DNA of 64,000 nucleotides from Lumbricus terrestris (taxonomy: Eukaryota > Annelida > Clitellata > Crassiclitellata > Lumbricidae): positions 82,673,505-82,737,504 of the forward strand of contig OX457036.1 of NCBI GenBank assembly GCA_949752735.1, given 5' to 3'. Shown one piece after another: positions 1 through 10,025 of the stretch. The position numbers were made by a program, and so were the translations under genes. Positions within the stretch are counted from its first letter, which is position 1, and the number at the start of each line of letters is the position of its first letter. The notes under the pieces were generated by a model that made no database searches, had not been told where the DNA came from, and saw only the letters and a program-made list of their open reading frames with translations.

Positions 1-286
1 GGCTAAAGTGCACCCATGGATGATATAGCCTAGAGTTGAAATGACGAGGAATGTGAGGAGAAGATCAGGATAGGATTTTGTAAAAGCAATGTTTTCAGTG
101 TTGAGTGAAAGACTTGTGGGGGAAAGAACGATCGAGAGGTGGAGTTTTGGTGAGTTCGTAAGATGGGTCAGAGGTTAGTCGATCGTAGTGCTGGCGGAAG
201 TTTAAATTGTTCCAAAGAAGTGGAACGGCAATGGCTAGGCCTATATATTGAGCGGTTTGCGAATTTTTGTGATGATGTGATGGAAG
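1..286. other. Left flank of the first LTR element; nothing recognised
   Basis: No convincing coding exon, repeat or RNA gene was seen. The bases just before position 287 do not resemble the purine tract that precedes the second LTR copy at 6399. This is therefore probably host flank rather than the end of another tandem copy. Confidence 0.4.
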
Positions 287-560
287 TGTGAAGAAGTAGG
301 CATTGTCTTATTATTATTAATATTAGGCTATATTATCCATTAATAAGACCTTGCAACGTTGGCCCGATTATATAGAGCTGTATGTAGGAACTTAGGAAGC
401 TGCCAATGGTCTGCTTTTCTGGTCCAGTTCCTGATAACTGTAGGGCATGCACGTGATAGATACGTGATCAGCATCGTCCTAGGTCAACTTGACCTGACCG
501 ACTGTACTCGAGGCCGAAATGCAGCGTCCTCGTGCTCTGGACTCGTGCCAAGCGTGCTGC

Positions 561-600
561 TGACGTCATCCGCGTCCCTACGAGCGAAAGGCCTATAAAA
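561..600 (+). promoter_or_regulatory. LTR core promoter: CRE palindrome and TATA box
   Basis: The perfect CRE palindrome TGACGTCA lies at 561-568 and TATAAAA at 594-600. A TATA box about 300 bp inside an LTR with an upstream CREB/ATF-type site fits a polymerase II promoter, with transcription expected about 25-30 bases downstream. Use of the site is inferred. Confidence 0.6.
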
Positions 601-1424
601 CGGACCCGCAACACCAAACGCCGCCCTTCGCCTGGATCGTGGAAGAGAGAACCTGCGCCGGATCGTAAGCCGCAATTCATCTTGGAGATCGGGAATGCGC
701 CCGGAGGTATACTGCCTTCGTGAAGCCTGGAGATTGTTCGTGAAGTCGAAACTATTGTGGTTTTCAGCGACAGAGATGAAGTATAGTTAGGCCTTCGTCT
801 GGAATCGTTGCGTTATATAGTGTGAATTTAAGGCTGTAAGTTTAGGCATTCGAGTGAATCGTGAAGTGAAGCTATTGCGAAATTATTGAGTTATTATCGA
901 GAAGAATTAGTCTGTAGTTAGGGCCTTCGTCTGGAATCGTGATTGTGAGATTATTGAGAATGAAGCCAGTGCATTAAGTCTGTAGTTTAGGCCTTCGTGT
1001 GAGACGTGATCGAGGAGACTAGTGTTCGTACGGAAGCAAAGTACCGCACGGAATTCATCTTCAATGTGTGTGCGAAACGACGGATCTGATGCAGAATTCA
1101 TGACGGAAAGCACGGAATTCCTAAGAGTCGTATAGAGGCAAATCGGGAGCGTAATTTCTGTTCTGTTATTGGCCAAGTCAGCTGTTTTGTGAGGACATTG
1201 TGGTGAGTAAGGGAATTTCCCCGGGCGTGAAATTTACCCAATTTATACAGCCGTCGCGCCTTGCAACAGCCAGACCGATAGCGAAAGCAGAATAACTTAG
1301 TGACCTGACGACTGTGTAGACCGAACGTTAATTCTACCATTATTATTATAGGCGTGTGATTATTCTTGTTAGACTAGTGCAATCCATATCTCCGCTTGGT
1401 TAATACAAAAGGATTTATTCCACA

Positions 1425-4400
1425 ATGTCAGTCTCTTCATTGCTGCAAATGGGTGTAACTGATGATGATGTTGAAAATGATGTGAATGAATGCGTAGATA
1501 GGCCTAATGTAACTTCTGCAGCGCCCATGACCCAGACCGAGATTATGCTGATGCGTTTGACACAGACATTGCATGGGATGGAGAGGAAGATGGATGAACG
1601 AGCAAAAACTATGGAGGAACGAGCGAAAACTATGGACGAACGACAGAAGCACATGGATGTGAGAATGGAAGAAACAAGGGACGGAATAAGTGAAGTAATG
1701 GGACGAATGAGAGAAGTAATGTATGATCAGGAAGAGTTGAGGAGGCAGATTTCCGGGAGAGATATGGGAGATAGGTCCATGCCTGGCCCACACCTGGAAA
1801 TGGAAATGGATGGATTGGGTGAACTGAATGAAGTGAGGGGGGTGAGTTTACAGAATCGACGATCGCACACGAACTCAGGTCCTGAAACAAATAGGATTGC
1901 AGATAATGTTTCTGCCGGCCAAATAACCACTCGGACACCCGTCACAGAAGAAGAAACCCGGCCTAGCAGAAGCAGGGTAAGGTGTAGTGAGCGACTTCGA
2001 GGAAGGAGTCGCCGAGACTATGCCACCCTAGACCGGGTAGGCTTCCGCTCACCCCCTGAAGACGATCGTCGACCCCCGGAATTCGGATTGGGGGCGGTAT
2101 CCAAACGGGTCGGAGTAGCGCCCTTCCCGGCCGCTCCCATGAAGACGTGGATCCCTAGCGGGGGAGGGGCCCTCACTGAAGAAGCGCCAGTCCCAAGGGA
2201 CGAGGAGCGACTTCACAGGGGGGTGGTATTTACAAATGGCGACGAGCGATTGGGATTTAACTTAGATTCAGGTTTACCTATGCATAGGAAATCTACAAAT
2301 GATGATGAACGATGGAGATTTAATGAAAATGCATATAATGTATACAGGAATGAAAGACGTGTAAATGATTACGTGGAACAAGATTTTGATGCGTATGGAC
2401 CGCGTATGAATCAGATGATGACTCAGACAGATGATTTTGTGCATTTGGATGAAATGAGAATGCAGAATGAAAATGAATATGGTGATGAAAGCAATAGGCC
2501 TACAGATTTTTATTTGAGAATGACAGACGGACATTTTGACGAAGCAGACGATGATTTTGATGAGACAGCAGCTAATGTAAGGAGCAAGCGGCCAAATGAA
2601 AATTCGGATACATTTGTGGGGGGTCCCCAAAACTCTGTTAGACAAATAGCGTCTAATGTAGTCGTTAGAGAAAACCACGAAATAAGTGAAGCGATTGGAA
2701 ATGTGTCTGGAATCGGATTAAGCAGAAGTGAAACTGGAGTTGTGTCGTCTTCGAGTTACGATACAAGTAATGCTGTTTCTGGATCTGGAATTGGATTCGC
2801 GGGAGAGCTGCGAAATTCTCGATCGATATCCGAAGGAATGGGAGCGGTTTCGTTTCAACGTCAACCTCACGATGTGCGAAACGATCAACGTCCGATTACG
2901 ACGCAAACCTGGAGCAGTGGAGCGCTTTCGATGGATTACGAGAGGAGGAATCGAACCCGTGCGTACGGCAACCAAGATGGAAACACAGACGTGATGTTCT
3001 CGCTTCCATACGGCTTCGCTTCGCAACCCAATCCTGTCATGACTGCGTACCCGATGCGAAATACCCCAACGTGCTACGACTGGCCTCGGTTAAACCACAC
3101 CGCCGCGCAACAGTACAACCCTGGAGTGATGAATCGTGACTTCGTTCCAACGCATTCGGTGGCTACACAGACGGTAACCAACGAATCGTGTTACGTACAA
3201 CCTGCACCTGTTCCTGTCAGCGTTCCAAACAAGAGTTCTGCGCACATCAAACTGGGAAGTTTCAATGGAAAAACGCCGTTGAATATATTCCTTCGTCGTT
3301 TCGCAATCTGTCGTAAACAAAATAATTGGTCAGCAAGCGATAGTCTGAACCACCTGTGTTGTTCATTGGTTGAGGAGGCGGCGAATGTTGTCCAAGATGA
3401 GGAGTTAGAGGATTTCAACACGGCAGAACAAGTCATTGAACGACTACAGTTGCGTTACGGCACGGCAGACCAACAGACCATGTATCAAATGCAGTTAAGC
3501 GCAAGAAAACAAAAACCGAACGAAGACCTAGCACAATTGGCAGCTGATATAACTCGTTTAATGTCTCTTGCTTATCCGGGAAAAGCATCTGTTCATAGAG
3601 AAATGATTGCAATGAAATGCTACCTAGACGCTTTATCTGACCGCCGTTTATCTTTGAGAACGATGGAAAAGGAACCGGAGAGCCTACAGCAAGCCGTGAA
3701 AATATCCCTGCGTTTGCATAGTTACCAACAAGCTGAACTAGGATTAGAGTCTGCACACAGATCAACTGGTAGAGTAAGAGCGGTTGCGAGAGGCGTGAGC
3801 GAAGAGAGAAATGTTTCAGAACAGGGTGCGAATTGTCCGAACCAAAATAATAACAGAGCGCAAAGAAACGGGAATGGAACGAGATATGACGTCAGAGGCG
3901 AGCGACCTCCAAATTATAGGTACTCACCGCCGTGGCAAAACAATAATAATAATAATAATAACAGAGCGTGGGCTCCACAACAACAGAGATTCAATCAGCA
4001 GCAAAGATACCAACCGGAAGTGCGTCACTGCTACATCTGTCAAGGATTGCACCTAGCAAAAGCCTGCCCCTACCGAATGCAAAACGAAATAAATCAGAAT
4101 TATTACGGAATGAACGAACATGGAAATTACATGCCTGCTTATCCACCGCAAAACGTAAGGTACATTCAAAACTCTGCCAGTGCGTATTTAAGGATGAAAG
4201 TTAATGGAAAACTGGTGTACGCTCTCCTTGATACTGGTTCCCAGCTGTGTTTGGCACCAGCGAAATTGGTGAGAAACTGTGACATACAACCGTCGCAACA
4301 AACATTGCTAGCTGCTAATAACTCGCAAATCTTGGTGGTAGGGCAGACAAAACTGAAGTTGCAATTGGATGGCCGTGTGTTCGTGGTGAGTGCGTTAGTA

Positions 4401-4844
4401 ACTCCTCAGCTAGATGAACTGATTCTGGGTTATAATTGGATGAAAGAACAAGGTGTTGTGTGGAATCTGAAGGAAAAATGGGTTGAGATCGGAGGTCGAA
4501 AAACGAATCTACACCTTCGAAATCAAGCATCGAGATGTCGTAGAGCAGCAACCGAAGCGAAGGCTGAGACTGTGCTAAGGCCTTGTGTAGTAAATGTGAT
4601 ACGAGGTACAGTGGCACCATCTAGTGAACAGAGTGGAACAAATAGTGAATGCTGTAGCGCTACTGTCGCCACTGAACAGCGTGACGATAAAGGGTTGAGG
4701 CGGAATCGGAAATGGAAGAGGAATCGGTGGCACGCTAAGCCACGCACTTCTATTGCGCCAGTCGAAGAAGAGGAATCGTCAGAAGTGAATGAGTGTGTCA
4801 GTAGGCCGAAGAGAAACATAACGATGCCGCAGAGATATCGTTAA
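1425..4844 (+). CDS. Gag-protease polyprotein of LTR retrotransposon
   Basis: This 1139-residue ORF starts at the first ATG after the leader. Residues about 45-110 form a charged heptad-like stretch (repeated MDERAKTMEERAK), a likely coiled coil. Residues about 605-780 resemble the Ty3/gypsy capsid domain. A short Asn run precedes a zinc knuckle, CYICQGLHLAKAC, near residue 869 (CX2CX3HX4C, one residue shorter than the usual CX2CX4HX4C). A retropepsin follows with LLDTGS at about 935. No reverse transcriptase, RNase H or integrase comes after it. Instead the ORF runs through a basic stretch to a terminus, RPKRNITMPQRYR, that resembles the end of gypsy pol polyproteins. My inference is an internal deletion that joined protease to the pol tail in frame. 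The ORF is open throughout. Confidence 0.85.
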   Translation: MSVSSLLQMGVTDDDVENDVNECVDRPNVTSAAPMTQTEIMLMRLTQTLHGMERKMDERAKTMEERAKTMDERQKHMDVRMEETRDGISEVMGRMREVMYDQEELRRQISGRDMGDRSMPGPHLEMEMDGLGELNEVRGVSLQNRRSHTNSGPETNRIADNVSAGQITTRTPVTEEETRPSRSRVRCSERLRGRSRRDYATLDRVGFRSPPEDDRRPPEFGLGAVSKRVGVAPFPAAPMKTWIPSGGGALTEEAPVPRDEERLHRGVVFTNGDERLGFNLDSGLPMHRKSTNDDERWRFNENAYNVYRNERRVNDYVEQDFDAYGPRMNQMMTQTDDFVHLDEMRMQNENEYGDESNRPTDFYLRMTDGHFDEADDDFDETAANVRSKRPNENSDTFVGGPQNSVRQIASNVVVRENHEISEAIGNVSGIGLSRSETGVVSSSSYDTSNAVSGSGIGFAGELRNSRSISEGMGAVSFQRQPHDVRNDQRPITTQTWSSGALSMDYERRNRTRAYGNQDGNTDVMFSLPYGFASQPNPVMTAYPMRNTPTCYDWPRLNHTAAQQYNPGVMNRDFVPTHSVATQTVTNESCYVQPAPVPVSVPNKSSAHIKLGSFNGKTPLNIFLRRFAICRKQNNWSASDSLNHLCCSLVEEAANVVQDEELEDFNTAEQVIERLQLRYGTADQQTMYQMQLSARKQKPNEDLAQLAADITRLMSLAYPGKASVHREMIAMKCYLDALSDRRLSLRTMEKEPESLQQAVKISLRLHSYQQAELGLESAHRSTGRVRAVARGVSEERNVSEQGANCPNQNNNRAQRNGNGTRYDVRGERPPNYRYSPPWQNNNNNNNNRAWAPQQQRFNQQQRYQPEVRHCYICQGLHLAKACPYRMQNEINQNYYGMNEHGNYMPAYPPQNVRYIQNSASAYLRMKVNGKLVYALLDTGSQLCLAPAKLVRNCDIQPSQQTLLAANNSQILVVGQTKLKLQLDGRVFVVSALVTPQLDELILGYNWMKEQGVVWNLKEKWVEIGGRKTNLHLRNQASRCRRAATEAKAETVLRPCVVNVIRGTVAPSSEQSGTNSECCSATVATEQRDDKGLRRNRKWKRNRWHAKPRTSIAPVEEEESSEVNECVSRPKRNITMPQRYR

Positions 4845-5382
4845 GAAGGAGGGAAAAGAAAACTGGAAAAGAAACTGTATAAAGTAGAACTGTTAGTCGT
4901 ATTATAATTAGGTAGCAGAAATTAGAATTGGAAATTATTGTGAAAAGAATTATCTATACAGGGCATGCAGGAAAGACTTGTGGGTTAAAACTTTCCCAGG
5001 CTGTCAGGATGCTGGGACAGGTGGACCGACTCCGCCAAAGAGGTTAAAAGGTGAAAGGGCAACCTGATATCGGATGTACACTGGTCGCAGAACCGACCGT
5101 CTTCGACAGCAGCATCTTACACTGCGGGCGAAAAATGACAGTGACGAATGCATTGGCACCGGATAACACATTTGGTCATGAGGGATGAAGCCAAGACCCT
5201 GTTTTGGAAGTAGGGACCTGGATGAGTGGGGGTTGGAGAAAAGAACCGCCCACCAAAGACAAGGAAACGCTACGTATTAGACCGAAGTGCGCGTCCCCAG
5301 TACGTCACTTCGACTCAGTCTGTCAAAGAGAATAGACGTGTAGAAATTTTATTGTGAGAAGTAATCGGGTGAACAGAAAAAG
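4845..5382. other. Non-coding spacer between the two ORFs of the first LTR element
   Basis: No long ORF or recognised domain is present. It may carry RNA signals such as packaging or splice sites for the downstream ORF, but nothing specific was identified. Confidence 0.4.
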
Positions 5383-6264
5383 ATGGAAACGCCAAAGCAT
5401 TCAACGCCAACATTGGATGAAGCGATGGAAGATACAGTTGGTATAATGGACTGGAAGGTGCTGCTGCAAGAAAAATTTACAGTGGCTTTGGAAGCGCGGG
5501 ACAATGGACTTATAGAGGGCGAGCAAGTGTCGGAGAGCCTGCCAGAGGGGCAGCGGGTGCTGTCCCCCATTTCATCAGTCGGCCCGGACGTGGAAGTAGC
5601 GGCGATTACTTCCCCCACCCCTCCCAACGACGGAGCGGGAGCGGATCTACAGAGGAGCGTTGCCATCACGCCCACGTGGAGGACACACTCCACCGGAGCT
5701 TTGTTCCAGATCGCAATGCAGATGGTAGAAAGGGAGACGACGTGCCTCTCCGTGCAGGATCTATACCGGTTGCGTCAGTGGATCCCACCATACGGACCAG
5801 AAGTTGGGATGATCCAGGTAATGGTGGCAGCGTTACAGACGATGGCGACAACACCCGGAGTTCGACAGGTGCTGAGAGCGTGGAGCGGCCGAGGGGGAAT
5901 CGTGACCATCAACCGTACTGCCGACGCGTCGAAGAAAGGAAGCCCGAGACCATGGTCGGAAGGTCTTGGGGCCAGCTTTGAGCTGTGGGCTCTGTGCCTA
6001 CGGATCTTGATGAGATTCATGAATCAGCCGAGACCCGAATCCGAAGCCCACTTCGTATCCGACATCTCTGACATCCATACGGACGCCGGAGCTGACGCCT
6101 GGATGGTCGAGATTATCTCCCATACCTACCACTTCGTTATGCGTGCTAGCTGGATGTGGCACCTACTGGGGGGTGCCTGCTGCCTAAAAAAAGAGAACGA
6201 CGACATTCAACGTCCCGGAGTTATGGAACGCCGCCTGCAACTTCTGACTATCTGGAAACGTTAG
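5383..6264 (+). CDS. Unrecognised 293-residue ORF in the 3' part of the LTR element
   Basis: An ATG-started ORF of 293 codons ends 134 bp before the downstream LTR copy. I do not recognise its family. The first 120 residues are acidic and Pro/Ser-rich. Residues about 120-220 look like a folded, helix-prone region with several Trp, Met and Leu residues (for example VQDLYRLRQW and LWALCLRILMRFM). A Trp- and His-containing segment near the end (YHFVMRASWMWHLLGGACCL) is only weakly hydrophobic. No signal peptide, retroviral catalytic motif or clear transmembrane anchor is evident, so an envelope identity is not supported. Its position matches that of env-like or accessory ORFs in other LTR elements. 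The intact frame beside non-coding spacer argues against chance, but the function is unknown. Confidence 0.6.
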   Translation: METPKHSTPTLDEAMEDTVGIMDWKVLLQEKFTVALEARDNGLIEGEQVSESLPEGQRVLSPISSVGPDVEVAAITSPTPPNDGAGADLQRSVAITPTWRTHSTGALFQIAMQMVERETTCLSVQDLYRLRQWIPPYGPEVGMIQVMVAALQTMATTPGVRQVLRAWSGRGGIVTINRTADASKKGSPRPWSEGLGASFELWALCLRILMRFMNQPRPESEAHFVSDISDIHTDAGADAWMVEIISHTYHFVMRASWMWHLLGGACCLKKENDDIQRPGVMERRLQLLTIWKR

Positions 6265-6384
6265 AATAGTAAGGATTTTTTAGGTAACGCACACTAACAC
6301 CATAATATAGTTTGCATTTTTATCTTCCTTGTTTTTTTTGGACACACAACTCTAATAATCTTGTCTTCGCGGGCTCCGACTAAG

Positions 6385-6397
6385 TAAGGAGGGGAGA
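6385..6397 (+). promoter_or_regulatory. Polypurine tract before second LTR copy
   Basis: TAAGGAGGGGAGA lies immediately before the LTR start at 6399, the expected site for plus-strand DNA priming. It confirms that 6399 is the left edge of an LTR. Confidence 0.65.
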
Positions 6398-6398
6398 T

Positions 6399-8346
6399 TG
6401 TGAAGAAGTTGGCATTGTCTTATTATTATTAATATTAGGCTATATTATCCATTAATAAGACCTTGCAACGTTGGCCCGATTATATAGAGCTGTATGTAGG
6501 AACTTAGGAAGCTGCCAATGGTCTGCTTTTCTGGTCCAGTTCCTGATAACTGTAGGGCATGCACGTGATAGATACGTGATCAGCATCGTCCTAGGTCAAC
6601 TTGACCTGACCGACTGTACTCGAGGCCGAAATGCAGCGTCCTCGTGCTCTGGACTCGTGCCAAGCGTGCTGCTGACGTCATCCGCGTCCCTACGAGCGAA
6701 AGGCCTATAAAACGGACCCGCAACACCAAACGCCGCCCTTCGCCTGGATCGTGGAAGAGAGAACCTGCGCCGGATCGTAAGCCGCAATTCATCTTGGAGA
6801 TCGGGAATGCGCCCGGAGGTATACTGCCTTCGTGAAGCCTGGAGATTGTTCGTGAAGTCGAAACTATTGTGGTTTTCAGCGACAGAGATGAAGTATAGTT
6901 AGGCCTTCGTCTGGAATCGTTGCGTTATATAGTGTGAATTTAAGGCTGTAAGTTTAGGCATTCGAGTGAATCGTGAAGTGAAGCTATTGCGAAATTATTG
7001 AGTTATTATCGAGAAGAATTAGTCTGTAGTTAGGGCCTTCGTCTGGAATCGTGATTGTGAGATTATTGAGAATGAAGCCAGTGCATTAAGTCTGTAGTTT
7101 AGGCCTTCGTGTGAGACGTGATCGAGGAGACTAGTGTTCGTACGGAAGCAAAGTACCGCACGGAATTCATCTTCAATGTGTGTGCGAAACGACGGATCTG
7201 ATGCAGAATTCATGACGGAAAGCACGGAATTCCTAAGAGTCGTATAGAGGCAAATCGGGAGCGTAATTTCTGTTCTGTTATTGGCCGAGTCAGCTGTTTT
7301 GTGAGGACATTGTGGTGAGTAAGGGAATTTCCCCGGGCGTGAAATTTACCCAATTTATACAGCCGTCGCGCCTTGCAACAGCCAGACCGATAGCGAAAGC
7401 AGAATAACTTAGTGACCTGACGACTGTGTAGACCGAACGTTAATTCTACCATTATTATTATAGGCGTGTGATTATTCTTGTTAGACTAGTGCAATCCATA
7501 TCTCCGCTTGGTTAATACAAAAGGATTTATTCCACAATGTCAGTCTCTTCATTGCTGCAAATGGGTGTAACTGATGATGATGTTGAGGATGATGTGAATG
7601 AATGCGTAGGTAGGCCTAATGTAACTTCTGCAGCGCCCATGACCCAGACCGAGATTATGCTGATGCGTTTGACACAGACATTGCATGGGATGGAGAGGAA
7701 GATGGATGAACGAGCAAAAACTATGGAGGAACGAGCGAAAACTATGGACGAACGACAGAAGCACATGGATGTGAGAATGGAAGAAACAAGGGACGGAATA
7801 AGTGAAGTAATGGGACGAATGAGAGAAGTAATGTATGATCAGGAAGAGTTGAGGAGGCAGATTTCCGGGAGAGATATGGGAGATAGGTCCATGCCTGGCC
7901 CACACCTGGAAATGGAAATGGATGGATTGGGTGAACTGAATGAAGTGAGGGGGGTGAGTTTACAGAATCGACGATCGCACACGAACTCAGGTCCTGAAAC
8001 AAATAGGATTGCAGATAATGTTTCTGCCGGCCAAATAACCACTCGGACACCCGTCACAGAAGAAGAAACCCGGCCTAGCAGAAGCAGGGTAAGGTGTAGT
8101 GAGCGACTTCGAGGAAGGAGTCGCCGAGACTATGCCACCCTAGACCGGGTAGGCTTCCGCTCACCCCCTGAAGACGATCGTCGACCCCCGGAATTCGGAT
8201 TGGGGGCGGTATCCAAACGGGTCGGAGTAGCGCCCTTCCCGGCCGCTCCCATGAAGACGTGGATCCCTAGCGGGGGAGGGGCCCTCACTGAAGAAGCGCC
8301 AGTCCCAAGGGACGAGGAGCGACTTCACAGGGGGGGTGGTATCTAC
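6399..8346 (+). mobile_element. Second, truncated copy of the same LTR element (LTR, leader and 5' gag)
   Basis: This repeats 287 to about 2234 at a constant offset of 6112 bases. I noticed only a handful of differences (for example A/T at 298 versus 6410, and two close changes near 7588 and 7610). Homology stops near 8346, just after the G run and GGTGGTAT. Two units share the LTR at 6399, so the array reads LTR-internal-LTR-partial internal. Unequal recombination or a nested insertion with later deletion would produce this. Confidence 0.85.
6673..6712 (+). promoter_or_regulatory. CRE and TATA box in second LTR copy
   Basis: TGACGTCA at 6673-6680 and TATAAAA at 6706-6712 repeat the arrangement of the first copy exactly. 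Confidence 0.6.
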
Positions 8347-8376
8347 AGAAGGGCAAAGCAGTGTAATAGAGGATGA
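7537..8376 (+). pseudogene. Truncated gag ORF of second LTR copy
   Basis: This is the same N-terminal Gag protein as at 1425, with a few substitutions. It carries one extra G in the run near 8330 (seven instead of six) and then loses homology. The frame ends at 8376 after 279 codons, before the capsid core, knuckle and protease, so it cannot make a working Gag. Confidence 0.85.
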
Positions 8377-8388
8377 GGAGCGTGTTGA

Positions 8389-8662
8389 TAGTAGCGGCGC
8401 AAGGAGGGTTAGGGGGTTAAGCCCCCTAAAAAGGCCATCCTTTTTTCCGTGTAAATTTTTTTGACGATTAACCCCTTTTAGCCCTCCCCCCCCCAAAAAA
8501 AATAACCGCATCACAAATTTTGACGGCTGAAATGGAAATTTTTCTTGAGATTTTGGTCGATGACTAAAAAAGGTCATCAAACATTTTGGCGACTGAAAAC
8601 GGAAAATTTCTTTAAAAAATTCAGCCCCCCAAAAAACCCCTGAAATTTTGGCGCCGCCACTG
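8389..8662. mobile_element. hAT-type MITE, 274 bp
   Basis: It is flanked by a perfect 8-bp duplication, CGTGTTGA (8381-8388 and 8663-8670). The ends TAGTAGCGGCGC and GCGCCGCCACTG form imperfect inverted repeats (10 of 12). It is non-coding. The 8-bp duplication and the CAGTGGCGG-type end are typical of hAT elements. It sits inside the decayed edge of the second LTR copy and so is younger than that insertion. Confidence 0.75.
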
Positions 8663-8670
8663 CGTGTTGA

Positions 8671-10025
8671 ACGAAGTGGCTGGATGGTGGACAATTAAAG
8701 AAGATAGAAGGCTGGGATGATTAATTGAAGTGTAATTGTATGTGAGTGACTTGACTATAGTCTGGTTGAAAATACCAGAGCGAATTAATCCACTTCAAAG
8801 ATCTCTTCTTAACCGAAGTTAACCTACAACTCCTTAACATGCTCCCAGCCCAGATTATCTTCTCGAGTTGTTCACCATCTATAGCCAACCCGCTCTACCC
8901 GATCATCCGCCTGTCTGATATAGGCTACATGTAGACTACGGTAGGCCTACTCTCTCTCAACTGCCGGTCACAATTAAGTAATCTCAAGTTCTCCAACTGA
9001 GCCATAAGCTTATCATTAAACACAGCACCGCGCGCCTTTGGAATGACTTGCCAGCTGCATTCCGTTTTCAGTTCCTCCTTCATCACCACTAATCACACAC
9101 CATACCTTTCCTCAGACTCCGTGATCCATCTATCACACCTCGGGCTTTTTATTTGAAACTGAAGTCACACGTCGTACCTTTTTTAAAACTCTTACCCTGT
9201 CTCATCTGATCATCCACTTTCCAATTCCCTGCCCAGACGAAACCCGCCTTAGTAGCTGTCCCGCCGGGATAGCTACAGTCCCGCCCCCTCTAATCCTATG
9301 GTAACTCGACCCGGACCATTTTCGGACTACTCTTATGTACAACCCCTTTGACTCGACGCAGCGCTCGTGAATAAACTGGTAGGCTACACCGCACTTGACT
9401 TTCGAGTAATTTACCGCTTTAGAAGTTTGGAGATTACGATTACGATTGCGAGTGAGGATCGACTTTGTATTCTATGCGTTCAGGTATTTTCAGCCAATAA
9501 AATGATTTCACGACAGTTTTCGTCGTTTAGGGTCGCTGACATTTCTTTAGCAGCATTAGGCCTAGGCCTAATTGTCATTTCCGTTTTAACTTCACGATTT
9601 CTGTTAACAAGCCTAGAAAAAGTCTGTCCAAGTCATGGCGTGCCTTCCTCACAACCATGCATGCTTCGGCATAATTATTAATGTCTCGATCGAATTCCTT
9701 TCTCTGAGGGCACCCGTGATTCTACTCGCGTGTGACACGATCAGAATTTTGACCCTGTGACGCAAAATATTCATAATAGGCCTACATTTGTTTTCTACAA
9801 GTTTCGATGGATACCGGTAGAGTTACAGTGGTCTATTGCAGAGCTAAATTAACACGGTGATCTTTGACCTATAAGATCTTTGGTCTCGGGCATCGATATG
9901 TAAACAGTACACGCCTCCTTAATTATAGAGTAATTGGCACTCCATACAATTTAAAAATTATATTGATGAATATTAAATGCGCTTTGGGATCCGGAACATA
10001 GTGTCAACCGATTACCATCGCCACG
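8671..10025. other. Region upstream of NECAP; mostly unannotated
   Basis: Apart from the decayed LINE end at about 9020-9205 no feature is clear. An open frame at 9367-9681 shows no homology and contains AGGCCTA repeats. The last few hundred bases should hold the NECAP promoter and 5' UTR, but no TATA box or other element was identified. Confidence 0.4.
9020..9205 (+). mobile_element. Decayed 3' end of a non-LTR retrotransposon
   Basis: A short frame at about 9027-9060 reads TARLWNDLPAAFR, matching the conserved R-LWN-LP motif near the C-terminus of CR1/L2-type reverse transcriptase ORFs. Downstream frames give remnants such as FYLKLKSHVVPFLK. Stops and frameshifts break it. Confidence 0.5.

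Larger units (their letters stand above)
287..6398 (+). mobile_element. LTR retrotransposon unit, non-autonomous (gag-protease plus unknown ORF, no RT or integrase)
   Basis: The unit starts with TGTGAAGAAGTAGGCATTG, which recurs at 6399, preceded there by a purine-rich tract typical of a plus-strand primer site. It holds a Gag-protease ORF (1425-4844), a 538-bp non-coding stretch and an unrecognised ORF (5383-6264). Identity with the second copy runs unbroken from the LTR start through the leader into the gag ORF, so the LTR's inner edge cannot be set from this window. No convincing tRNA primer site was picked out and no target duplication can be assigned because the right copy is truncated. 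A Ty3/gypsy relationship is inferred from the gag core, zinc knuckle and DTGS protease. The pol enzymes are missing, so movement would need enzymes from a related element. Confidence 0.8.

Noticed and set aside
5676..5981. Alternative 101-codon frame overlapping the orphan ORF
   Set aside because: It is a shadow frame. The 293-codon frame is longer, starts with ATG and covers it fully.
9367..9681. 104-codon open frame upstream of NECAP
   Set aside because: The start codon is not ATG, there is no homology, and it includes AGGCCTA repeat sequence. Probably chance.
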